The translations under genes and the position numbers were made by a program. Below, piece after piece: positions 50,284-60,057 of a stretch of DNA of 64,000 nucleotides. Where the stretch lies: positions 140,718 to 204,717 of the forward strand of contig QGON01000068.1 in NCBI GenBank assembly GCA_003660235.1, read 5' to 3'. Within the stretch, counting starts at the first letter, position 1; the number at the start of each line of letters is the position of its first letter. The notes under the pieces were generated by a model. That model was not told the origin of the DNA and did no database searches. It was given only the letters and a program-made list of their open reading frames with translations. Source of the DNA: a bacterium endosymbiont of Escarpia laminata (GTDB taxonomy: Bacteria; Pseudomonadota; Gammaproteobacteria; Chromatiales; Chromatiaceae).

Positions 50284-51678
50284 TCATCTCGCGCCCTTGG
50301 CCAGCAGCACGACTTCCACCGTTTCGAGCAGGATGATCAGATCCAGAAAGAGACCGGTATTTTTTACATAGTAGAGATCATACTCCAGCTTCTTACGGGT
50401 ATCCTCCCGGTTGGCGGCATAGGCGTACATCAGCTGAGCCCAACCGGTCATTCCCGGTTTTACCCGGTGGCGCTCCGAATAGAATGGAATCTCCTGGCTC
50501 AGGCGCTGCACGAACTCAGGACGTTCAGGCCGGGGACCGACCAGGCTCATATCCCCCTTGAGTACATTATAGAGTTGGGGCAGTTCATCGAGCCGCGCAA
50601 AGCGCAGGAACCCGCCCAAACGGGTCACGCGGGTATCGTTCCTGCTCGCCCAGCGGGCACCATCCGCCTCGGCGTTCATCTTCATGCTGCGGAATTTATG
50701 GATGCGGAACAGCTTGCCGTCCTTACCGACTCGGGTCTGATGGTAGAACACAGGATGGCGTCCGGCTGAACTGATCAGACTGGTGATTGCGATAAGCAAC
50801 ATCACCGGCATGAACACGATCAACAATAAGAGACTGGTGAAGATATCCATGAGGCGTTTCAAATGGATGGCAAACGCGCCACTGTAGAAACCCGTTGAGA
50901 AGAAGATCCAACTGGGATGCAACAGGTCGATCTTGATAATTGCATCTTCCTTTTCAAAAAAGGTCAGCAGGTCCAATATCTCCACTCCACGCATCTTGCA
51001 ATCGAGCAACTCATTGACGGGCAAGCCTTTTCGGCGGTCATCCACCGCAACCACAATCTCATCCACCGCCATGCGAATCGCAATGTCGTAGAGATCCTGC
51101 TCCTTGGGAATCTGCCGGTAGTCATCAATGAGACTGATGCTGTCCCCCAGGTTTACAAAACCGACGACAACAAATCCCAGGGTCGGGTTTTGAATATAGA
51201 GCTCTTCTATTCTGTCGGCATTGATGCCGGTTCCCAGAACCAATACACGCCGCTTGCGGGAATCAGCCCCCGTTACCCGGACAAAAATCGACCTCAAAAT
51301 CAGCACGCCCGCCATGGAGATCAGCAGGCTGAGACCGAACTCTTTTCGTGGAATCGAAATCTCGGGCCATATATAGAAGATAAGACTCATCAGGACCGCG
51401 CCGATACCAAAGACGATCAGCAGCCGCAGCACGAACCCTGACGCACGCTCCAGGACACCGCGCTGGTATAGTCCCAGAGCGATCATGGAACTCATCATCA
51501 CCAACGCATAGACGCTGGCTGACGGCAGCATCTCTTCGGGAATTCCACCCATGTTTTGGGAGGAAAAACTGTGTTGGAGGTAGAGGGCCAGCCAGACGGA
51601 TCCTCCAAAGACAAGGATCTCAATCTCCCCCAAAATAAGAAATGACTTTGAAATGAAGTAGCCGAACAACCTGATCAT
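50284..51678 (-). CDS. EpsB-type polyprenyl-phosphate sugar transferase
   Basis: A 464-residue membrane enzyme that starts an exopolysaccharide repeat unit by moving a sugar-1-phosphate to undecaprenyl phosphate. Four to five membrane segments lie at the N-terminus, then a CoA-binding-like domain (VLVLGTGINADRIEEL) and a fifth segment before the catalytic domain (KFRSMKMNAE, ARLDELPQLYNVLKGDMSLVGPRPERPEF). The domain set matches the transferase group found with PEP-CTERM/exosortase loci. It stands alone here, but a PEP-CTERM-like gene lies 9 kb away. Confidence 0.9.
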   Translation of the reverse strand: MIRLFGYFISKSFLILGEIEILVFGGSVWLALYLQHSFSSQNMGGIPEEMLPSASVYALVMMSSMIALGLYQRGVLERASGFVLRLLIVFGIGAVLMSLIFYIWPEISIPRKEFGLSLLISMAGVLILRSIFVRVTGADSRKRRVLVLGTGINADRIEELYIQNPTLGFVVVGFVNLGDSISLIDDYRQIPKEQDLYDIAIRMAVDEIVVAVDDRRKGLPVNELLDCKMRGVEILDLLTFFEKEDAIIKIDLLHPSWIFFSTGFYSGAFAIHLKRLMDIFTSLLLLIVFMPVMLLIAITSLISSAGRHPVFYHQTRVGKDGKLFRIHKFRSMKMNAEADGARWASRNDTRVTRLGGFLRFARLDELPQLYNVLKGDMSLVGPRPERPEFVQRLSQEIPFYSERHRVKPGMTGWAQLMYAYAANREDTRKKLEYDLYYVKNTGLFLDLIILLETVEVVLLAKGAR

Positions 51679-51886
51679 CGAACAGTCAATTCACTCCAAA
51701 ATATTGGATCAGCAAGTCTATAGACACTCGTAATCAGAGCTGACTCTCAATAAAACCTACAGGCAAAACGTCCGTTGTTTCCCAACCTCGGAGGATTATA
51801 CACTATTCCATAGCCATTCCACTGGAAGACGCTGCATGTAAACCCTGTTCTTTAGACTTGGTTGAGATCCATTCTCAATTCCCACT

Positions 51887-54800
51887 CTACGCCAACCCCA
51901 CCTCCTCTACATATCGAGCAAATTCTTCTGCAGGCACGGGCCGCAGGTATAGAAAACCCTGCACTTGCTGACAACCCATTTGTTGCAGGCACTGTTTCTG
52001 CGACTCCGTCTCCACACCTTCGGCAATGACCACCAGCCCTAACGCTTTGGCCATCGCAATTATAGCCTCAGCGATCGCTTGATCATCAGCATTCTCCGCT
52101 ACATCCCGCACGAAGACGCGATCGATTTTCAGTTTCGTGATCGGCAAGCTTTTCAGCTGCCCCATGGATGAGTATCCCGTGCCGAAATCATCAATCGAAA
52201 CCCCGACGCCAAGATCACGCAGCTTGTCCAGCATCTGGATGGATCGTTGGGAATTCTCCATGATCTGGCTCTCGGTGATCTCAAATTCGACCCTCTGCGC
52301 CGGGCAGCCCGTTTCCTGGAGTATGCCAGTCACTGTCTCCAGCAGATTCAATGCTCTGAACTGTTTGGCTGAAAGATTGATCGCCATGCTTCCCAACTCG
52401 ACACCTACGTCCTGCCACGCTTTCAGCTGCCGACAGGCTGTACGTGTCACCCACTCTCCGATCGGCAGAATCAAACCTGTCTCCTCAGCCAACGGGATAA
52501 ACTTGGCGGGAGAAACAAGCCCCATATCTGGGTGCTCCCAGCGCAATAACGCTTCGGCGCCAATGATTCTGCCGTTCTCAAGACTGATCTGAGGCTGATA
52601 ATAGAGCCGCAGTTGATCCTTTTCCAAAGCGCCACGAAGACTGGTCTCCATCAGCACATGCTCGAAGGCCTGGGCTGTCATTTCGTCCTTATAGAATTGA
52701 AAACTGTTTATGCCTTCGCCCTTGGCCTGAAACATTGCCGTGTTGGCATCACGCAACAGGTCATCGGCATCCGCGCCATCTTGCGGATAGATACTGATAC
52801 CGACACTCGCGGTCAGATAGAGCTGATGCTGTGCCACTTCAAACGGCTGGTCAAAACTGCGAAGAAGTTTCTGCGCCAGAACAGCGCTATGTTCCGGCTG
52901 TTTCAGATAGCCGGTAATCACGACGAACTCATCCCCACTGAACCTGGCAAGCGTATCGTCCTCCCGTAAGGTACCCCGCAGGCGTGACGCCACATCGAGC
53001 AGTAGCTGATCACCAACTTCATGACCAAAGCTCTCATTGATCTGCTTGAAACGATCAAGATCGATGTAGACCACTGCCAGTGGATGGTTTTCACGATGGG
53101 CCGCGCTGATCCCCAAACGCAGACGATCCATGAACAGCAGACGATTGGGAAGTTGGGTCAATTGATCCAGATAGGTCAACTGTTCGAGGTGACTCTCTTT
53201 CTCAAGCAGGCTCTGTTCCATTCCCAGGCGATCAGTGATATCCCGACTCGTTTCAATGACACCCTGCAACTCCCCTCCCAGCGTGCGCAGAGGACTGAAT
53301 GAGAGTTCATAGGTTCTCTTCTTACCGCTGCTGTCAGCCAGCGTTTCGGTGATAACCATCGGTTTGCCGGTAAAAAACACCGTTTTCATGGGACAGGGAT
53401 GATCATAGAGTGGATCTTCGAGTTCATCACAGGGACGCTCCAGTCCATGTCCCGCCTGGTAGCACTTCAGACACTGCTTGCTATCGGCCTGCTTGAACGC
53501 AGCGGCCTTGGCAGCACTGTTCATGAGTAGGATATTGTAATCGTGATCGATCACGCGCACCGGATCGGTAATACCGTCGATGGTATTCTGCAGGAAGATA
53601 CGTTGTTGTTCCGCTTTTTCTTCAGCCTCTTTCAGGTTGGTGATATCGATAACCACGCCCAGCATCTTGAGCGGATATCCCTCCTCATCCCTCTCCAGTT
53701 CCGCCTCTTCATGGACCCAACGGATGTTTCCATCGGCAAGGACTATTCGATGATCGATGCTATAGGGTTCATCACTTTCAAGTGCCGCATTGATCGCATC
53801 CTTGACCCGCTCGCGGTCTTCAGCATGCACAGCATTCAGAAAAGTCTCATAGGTCTCCTGCACGCCTCCAGGCTCTTGCCCAAAGATGCGGAAGATTTCA
53901 TCAGACCAAGTCAGTCTGTTACTGACAATATCCCAATCCCAGTGGCCAAGCTGGCCGATAGCCTCAGCCAGGGAAAGCCTGGCATCGTTGATGCGCAAAT
54001 CGTTAAGGGTTTGGTCAAGAGCCGTGATATCCCTCGCAATACCAAGCACCCCATAGATTTGGTCATTCGTGCCGTATAGGGGCATCTTATGTGTATCAAA
54101 GACGTGCAGGGAGCCATCCGCAAACGTTGCAGGATCATGGGGATTGTGGATGTGCTCTCCCTGTAAAACCTCTCTATCATCGTGGCGAAACCCCCTAATC
54201 CCCCTCTCCTCATCACCCTGGATCAGTTCCGTTGGGAATCCCAACTCCTCGTCAGTTTTACCGAGCATCGATTCAACCTGCGTCCCAATTGCACGGGCAT
54301 AACTCTCGTTGGCAAACAGATAGCGATACTGGTGGTCCTTGATAAAGATCCAATCCGGCGTAGCATCCACGATACTGCGTAAGATTCGCTCTGAGTCCGC
54401 CAGTTTTTGTTCTGCGGTTTTCTTTTCGGTGACATCCTCATAAATAGCGACGACTTCTCCAGAGTTGAGTTTGTAAATGTAGTTGTCTCGCCATCCAGAG
54501 ATACGGTCATCCCGGTAAAACGCCATGGGAAAATATTCCGGTTTTCCGGTTTTCCATACCCGCTGCAGTACGTCAAAAAGACCAAATACCTTAACCTCAG
54601 GAAAAACTTTCGACACACGCTGGCCGATCAAGTCCGCTTTCACAATCCGTTCAGCTCGTTCCCCCGCCTGATTGAAATCGCTGAAGATGAAGTCTTCACC
54701 ATCATCAACCGCCTGGTAGACGGCAACACAGTTAGCCATATTATCCAGCAGGTTGCGATAGCGTGCATCAGAGGACTCCAGATTGTTGATTATCGGCTGC

Positions 54801-55439
54801 GTGACCCTCCGAACCAGCAGCGATCCCAACCAAACCAACAATACTGAAACCACTGCAACTAAAAAGCCTGCGCGGAGGTAGGGCGCCCTGACATCCGCCA
54901 CATCCGTTTTGATGACGAGACCTATCCCGAGTTCTTTCACCGGTGCAAATGCGGCCATCACTTCTGCACCCCGATAGTCCCACAACACCATGTGTACCCT
55001 GTTTGCCGGCCAGGGCCTGACGCATGGGGGAACCGGCCTCACCGGGCTTTGCTGACCAAGGGAGTGTATTCGGGGGATCTGCCGCCACAAAATTTTTTGT
55101 TCGGCTGATGACTTTTATGGTGTCTCCCAGACGCTGGCCCACAATAAACTCTTCAGACCCCTTCAGGGTCGACTGGGATCGTAAGGCATCATCAATCTGG
55201 GACAGTGTGGCATTCACCGCATCCTGTGCGTAATAAACGGCATGTTCCCGATCAAAGCGGGCCACAGCTCCAATCAGCTGGGCCTGTTGGTTGACGTTTA
55301 TTGAAAGGTGATGAAGATGCTGGCCGAATGCAGCCCTATAGAGCAGGAAAAAGGTTGCAGCAGCCACCAAAGCTGCAATCAGCATCAAAATCACGACCAG
55401 GAAAATGGTCGGTTTTCGACTCTTCAGATCTTTCTGCAT
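51887..55439 (-). pseudogene. Cache-PAS-GGDEF-EAL protein with a frameshift
   Basis: The gene would encode about 1180 residues: N-terminal membrane segment, periplasmic Cache-like sensor, second membrane segment (FLVAVVSVLLVWLGSLL), three to four PAS domains, GGDEF (FSGDEFVVI, first Gly replaced by Ser) and EAL (GAEALLRW, DDFGTGYSS). The frame changes near 54985-54998: the first part reads to GKQGTH and the second resumes as MVLWDYRGAEVMAAFAPV, both belonging to one Cache domain. One extra base (or two missing) explains it. The downstream part could still be translated, but membrane insertion would change. A sequencing error is possible. Confidence 0.82.
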
Positions 55440-55661
55440 CTCTGATTACGCTGGATTCAGCGTCCCGCCTCTGCTTCGGCCGAGCACAAACCAATATGGA
55501 TTTTTATTAGTAATCATAAAGTTCCCGCCAATAGTCAATAAATCCGATTTTATTGACTCTTTTCCATTACATAGAATAGCGGCCAGCACTATTTTTTCTT
55601 AAATCAGCAGAGAGGAGAGGGATCAGGTGGACAACACGGGGATCCGGCAGGAAGCAGCCTC

Positions 55662-56462
55662 TCAGGAAACAGCGCGCCGGGAAAAGGCATAAGCGCCATA
55701 ACCCACCACCTGATCCCTCGATCCAGCCGTATCGCCGGAGTTTCGCAGATCGACGAGCTCCCCATCCAGTCCCTGCAATCGAACCTGATGCAACAGCCCT
55801 TTGACAGGAATACGGCCACAGGCATCTTCATAACCGATCTCATCAGGGTGTATGGCGACAATCGCCTCTGAGGTCGCTTTATCCATCTTCTGCGCCGTCA
55901 GATAGTCATGGTAGTGACTGAGATCCGAACTGATAACGATGAGCGTCTCCTCGCCACCCCAGAGCCGGGACAGCACTTCCCCGACCTCTTTAGCCGTCGC
56001 GTCACCCACCACCAGTGGGATCAGACTGAACTGATCGAGCATCAACTGTAGAAACGGCAACTGAACCTCAAGTGAGTGTTCCTGCACATGTGCGGAATCG
56101 AGCAGTTTGACTTGAGGCAGACCGGCGATCGACTGCATGGCTTCATGGTCCAGCGGAATATCCCCAAGCGGGGTGCGAAAAGCATCTGCCGAACTCATTG
56201 CCAAACCGTAAAACGGCACCCGATGTGAGGGCCCCAGCAGCACCACCCGGCGGACGCGTTCTCTGCCTGAAGCAAGCCTGGCATAGACACTGGCCGCGAC
56301 AGGCCCGGAATAGATATAACCCGCATGGGGCGCAATGATGGCCTTTGGCAGTGTACCTTCTGTATCGGCACTATCCAGATAATCCTGGACCATGTCTCGC
56401 AGCGTCCGGGCATCATCCGGGTAGAAAAGTCCCGCCACAGCGGGCAATCTGATATTGCTCAT
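55662..56462 (-). CDS. amrB: AmmeMemoRadiSam system protein B (MEMO1 family)
   Basis: A 266-residue MEMO1-like protein of the dioxygenase-like metal fold (IIAPHAGYIYSGPVAASVY, LLGPSHRVPFYGLAMS, HSLEVQLPFLQ, VISSDLSHYHDY). Its biochemical role is unknown. It sits next to the matching radical SAM gene. ATG 56462 has GGAGGAG upstream. The AMMECR1-type protein A usually seen in this system is not in the window. Confidence 0.9.
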   Translation of the reverse strand: MSNIRLPAVAGLFYPDDARTLRDMVQDYLDSADTEGTLPKAIIAPHAGYIYSGPVAASVYARLASGRERVRRVVLLGPSHRVPFYGLAMSSADAFRTPLGDIPLDHEAMQSIAGLPQVKLLDSAHVQEHSLEVQLPFLQLMLDQFSLIPLVVGDATAKEVGEVLSRLWGGEETLIVISSDLSHYHDYLTAQKMDKATSEAIVAIHPDEIGYEDACGRIPVKGLLHQVRLQGLDGELVDLRNSGDTAGSRDQVVGYGAYAFSRRAVS

Positions 56463-56483
56463 AATCTCCTCCTCCAATCCCCG

Positions 56484-57566
56484 TCAATGCTTATAATCCG
56501 CCAACCGCACAGGTTGACGCTTGGGACCCCAATCCCCCGGAGCGGCTTCGATAACCCCGGCACAGGCAGCACCGCACGCCTTGCAATTACCCTCAGGGGT
56601 CAGATTCCAATCACTGAGCTGGTACCAGTCCCGACCGATCAGCAGCTCACCGCACTGGTGGCACCAGGTACTATCCCCTTTTGGATCATGCACGTTGCCG
56701 ACATAGGCGTATCGCACCCCGTTTTTCATGGCAATACCGCGAGCCAGAGTCAGGGTCGCCAGAGGAGTCGATGGGGTGTCCATCATCTTCCAGCTGGGGT
56801 GAAAAGCCGAGAAATGCATCGGCACATCCGGACCCAGCTTGTCGACCACCCACTGAGTCATCTCCTCAAGTTCCGTCTCGGAATCGTTTTCACCGGGGAT
56901 CAGCAGGGTGGTGAGTTCAAACCAGACACTGGTCTCATGCTTGAGATATTGCAGTGTCTCCAGCACCGGCTGCAGATGGGAGCCGGTGAGCTTGTGATAG
57001 AACGATTCGGTAAAGGCCTTCAGATCGATATTGGCCGCATCCATGTGACGATAGAACGCCTCACGCGGTTCAGGACAGACATAACCTGCGGTCACAGCGA
57101 CCGACTGAACCCCAACTTCATGGCAGGCTTGAGCCACGTCGATGGCATATTCGTGGAAGATGACCGGATCGTTGTAGGTATAGGCGACACTACGGCAGCC
57201 TAGATCCAGGGCAGCCCTGGCAATCGTCTCCGGCGAAGCCTCATCCGCCAGGGTGTGGGTCTCCCTGGACTTGCTGATATCCCAGTTCTGGCAGAACTTA
57301 CAGGCCAGATTACAACCGGCAGTGCCAAATGATAGGACTGGTGTGCCCGGCAGGTAGTGGTTCAGCGGTTTTTTTTCAATGGGATCGACACAGAAACCGC
57401 TGGAACGGCCATAGGTGGTGAGGACCACCTCTCCTCCCCGGTTCTCCCGCACGAAACAGAACCCCTGTCTGCCCTCCTTGATATGACAGAAACGGGGGCA
57501 GAGATCGCACTGGACCCGACCATCCTCCAGCGCATGCCAGTATTTTGTGGGAACGACTGTTTTCAT
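56484..57566 (-). CDS. amrS: AmmeMemoRadiSam system radical SAM enzyme
   Basis: A 360-residue radical SAM protein. Three cysteines of the cluster are in CNLACKFCQNW near residue 85. N-terminal CDLCPRFC and C-terminal CHQCGEL...CKACGAAC add further likely iron-sulfur or zinc ligands. Such genes are fused to or next to amrB across bacteria and archaea. The stop is 21 bases before amrB; hypF ends 28 bases upstream. Confidence 0.93.
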   Translation of the reverse strand: MKTVVPTKYWHALEDGRVQCDLCPRFCHIKEGRQGFCFVRENRGGEVVLTTYGRSSGFCVDPIEKKPLNHYLPGTPVLSFGTAGCNLACKFCQNWDISKSRETHTLADEASPETIARAALDLGCRSVAYTYNDPVIFHEYAIDVAQACHEVGVQSVAVTAGYVCPEPREAFYRHMDAANIDLKAFTESFYHKLTGSHLQPVLETLQYLKHETSVWFELTTLLIPGENDSETELEEMTQWVVDKLGPDVPMHFSAFHPSWKMMDTPSTPLATLTLARGIAMKNGVRYAYVGNVHDPKGDSTWCHQCGELLIGRDWYQLSDWNLTPEGNCKACGAACAGVIEAAPGDWGPKRQPVRLADYKH

Positions 57567-57594
57567 GACGCACTCTCAAATCTATCTGCATCTA

Positions 57595-59937
57595 CTAACA
57601 ATCTAGCAGGCTTCTGCGCTTGATGTGGCGGGCCGCACCTATGGCTGCCTGACCAAGAGAGAGACCACCATCATTTGCCGGTACCTGATGATGGCTCAAG
57701 ACCTGCAAGTCTGCCCGTTTTAGCCCGGCCACCACCGCCTCGAAAAGTGTGCGATTCTGGAATACACCGCCGGACAGCGCCACCGTCGATACCCCTCCTT
57801 CAAGCGCAAGCGAAGCGGCCATCGCAACCACCGCATCAGCCAAACCACGATGGAAACGCGCCGCAATCTTGCCCACAGGCACACCCTGAGTCAGATCCTC
57901 CAGCAGTGCCTGCCACATCGGCGTGGCATCGAGCATGCCTGTAGCGGACTCGAATGGGTAAGCGCCAGACTGCACCATCTCACCCGCGTCGACTAAGGCC
58001 TCCAGTTCGATTGCCGCCTGCCCTTCATAGCTCACCTCTTCCCGGCAGATATTCAAAATGGCGGCAACCGCATCAAACACCCTTCCGCAAGAACTGGTCA
58101 AGGGCGTGTTGACCCCTTTTTTCATCATCTCCTGGAGCACTGTCAAAGGCCTTGTCTGCAAGTCGAGTATCGCCTCCAGCCTCCCCCACTCTTGCAGGCA
58201 TCTATCCCATCCGAAACTGCTGAAAAGATGGGCAAAGGCGGAGCGCCAAGGCTGCTCGATTGCCTTTGTCCCACCAGGCAGGGGCACCGGTTTGAAGAAA
58301 CCGGCCCTTCTATAGTCCAGATAGTCGGCGATGAGAAACTCCCCGCCCCAGACGGTACCATCGTCGCCGTAACCGGATCCATCCAACGCGATACCCAGCA
58401 CCTGCCCCCCATCCAGCGGCCATCCATTATCGGCAAGCACACTGGCGATGTGGGCGTGGTGGTGCTGCACCTGTTGCAGAGGGATCGATTCACGCTCTCC
58501 ATATTGGCGACCAAACCGGGTTGTGCGATAACCGGGGTGCAGATCCGCCACCAGAGATTTCGGCTGAAAATCGAAGAGATGGCGATAGAGGTCAAGCGTT
58601 TTTTCGTAATCCCTGAATGTCAGGAGATCCTCCAGATCCCCTAGATGTTGGGAGATAACAGCCTGGCCGTCCTGTAGCAGACAGAAGGTACTCTTCAGCT
58701 CCCCTCCCAATGCCAAAATCGGAGGGGCATTTCTGAAACCTTCCGGCAAAACAATCGGACTGGGCGCATAACCCCGTGCCCGTCGCAGCAACCGGGGTTT
58801 TCCATCCATAAAACGCGCCACCGAGTCATCCACCCGATTGACGATGGGACGATTATGCTGGAGATAGGCATCCGTCAATCCATGCAGCCGTGATGCCGCA
58901 TCCGCATTATCGGTACACTGAGGTTCATCGCTGAGGTTGCCACTGGTCATCACCAGCGGAACCTCCCAACCGGCCAGCAGCAGATGGTGCAACGGGGTAT
59001 AGGGCAGCATGAAACCCAAGGTGCTCTGTCCCGGCGCCAACGCTTGCGGCAGGGTCAGGCCCGGCCTCCGATCCAACAAGAGAATCGGCGCGGCTGGACT
59101 GCCCAGCACCCCGGCGGCATCTTCATCCACCAGGGCATATTTTCGAATAACCGCAATATCCCTGGCCATCAGCGCAAAGGGTTTGTGAAAACGGCCCTTG
59201 CGTTGCCGCAGTCTGGCCACTGCTGCACCGTTCGTGGCATCGCAGGCGAGGTGAAATCCTCCCACCCCCTTGATCGCAACGATCTCTCCGTTCTCCAGGC
59301 GCAGACTGACCTCTTCGATTGGGTCAGGCCTCTCCATCAAGGCAACTTCAATCTTCTGCCCGTCAGACGCCTCGATCCAAACCGCAGGACCACAGACCGG
59401 ACAGGCATTCGGCTGGGCATGAAACCGCCGGTTTGCCGGATCGGCATATTCACCCTCGCAGGCGGGACACATCGGAAAGTGCCGCATACTGGTGTTTTTC
59501 CGATCGTAGGGGATACTTTCGACAATGGTCAGACGAGGGCCGCAATGGGTGCAGTTGGTGAAGGGATAACGATAACGGCGATCAGCCGGATCAAAGATCT
59601 CAGCACGACAGGCAGGACAGGTGGCGGCATCGGGCACTACGCCGGTATGGACCTCACCCCCCCGGCTCTCGGTGATAGTAAAACCTGCCGATCCGTAGTT
59701 AATGGCCGATGATTCCCTCTCCAGGCTGTCGATCCGCGCCAATGGCGGAGACTCTTCCAGCAACTGGCGGCAGAAGCGGTCACAAGCGCTCTGCTCCCCC
59801 CAAATCCGGATCAGAACACCTTCGCTGTCGTTATAAACATAACCCGATAACCCACACTCATTGGCAATGCGCCAGACTGTAGGACGAAACCCCACACCCT
59901 GGACCAATCCTCTTACACGGATCGTTTCAGCAGAGAT
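57595..59937 (-). CDS. hypF: Carbamoyltransferase HypF
   Basis: Uses carbamoyl phosphate to load the thiocarbamate on HypE, giving the cyanide ligands of [NiFe] hydrogenase. Domains: acylphosphatase (RVRGLVQGVGFRP), two C-x2-C-x18-C-x2-C zinc fingers near 105 and 155, YrdC-like (KGVGGFHLACDATN), and Kae1-like with the HHHAH metal motif. The start is odd: a strong Shine-Dalgarno (AAGGAG, 59944-59949) is followed six bases later by ATC where ATG is expected (59935-59937); the next in-frame candidate is TTG 59907, inside the acylphosphatase domain. No hypA-E or hydrogenase genes are in the window. Confidence 0.92.
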   Translation of the reverse strand: MSAETIRVRGLVQGVGFRPTVWRIANECGLSGYVYNDSEGVLIRIWGEQSACDRFCRQLLEESPPLARIDSLERESSAINYGSAGFTITESRGGEVHTGVVPDAATCPACRAEIFDPADRRYRYPFTNCTHCGPRLTIVESIPYDRKNTSMRHFPMCPACEGEYADPANRRFHAQPNACPVCGPAVWIEASDGQKIEVALMERPDPIEEVSLRLENGEIVAIKGVGGFHLACDATNGAAVARLRQRKGRFHKPFALMARDIAVIRKYALVDEDAAGVLGSPAAPILLLDRRPGLTLPQALAPGQSTLGFMLPYTPLHHLLLAGWEVPLVMTSGNLSDEPQCTDNADAASRLHGLTDAYLQHNRPIVNRVDDSVARFMDGKPRLLRRARGYAPSPIVLPEGFRNAPPILALGGELKSTFCLLQDGQAVISQHLGDLEDLLTFRDYEKTLDLYRHLFDFQPKSLVADLHPGYRTTRFGRQYGERESIPLQQVQHHHAHIASVLADNGWPLDGGQVLGIALDGSGYGDDGTVWGGEFLIADYLDYRRAGFFKPVPLPGGTKAIEQPWRSAFAHLFSSFGWDRCLQEWGRLEAILDLQTRPLTVLQEMMKKGVNTPLTSSCGRVFDAVAAILNICREEVSYEGQAAIELEALVDAGEMVQSGAYPFESATGMLDATPMWQALLEDLTQGVPVGKIAARFHRGLADAVVAMAASLALEGGVSTVALSGGVFQNRTLFEAVVAGLKRADLQVLSHHQVPANDGGLSLGQAAIGAARHIKRRSLLDC

Positions 59938-60057
59938 AACTTGCTCCTTTGGAACTATTTGAAATATCTTCAGTTAAAGCTATCAGTCACGCAGCAATCT
60001 TGTCGATAGACTTCTGACTTATAATAGTGGCCTGTTTAACTGGAATCATCCTCAACC

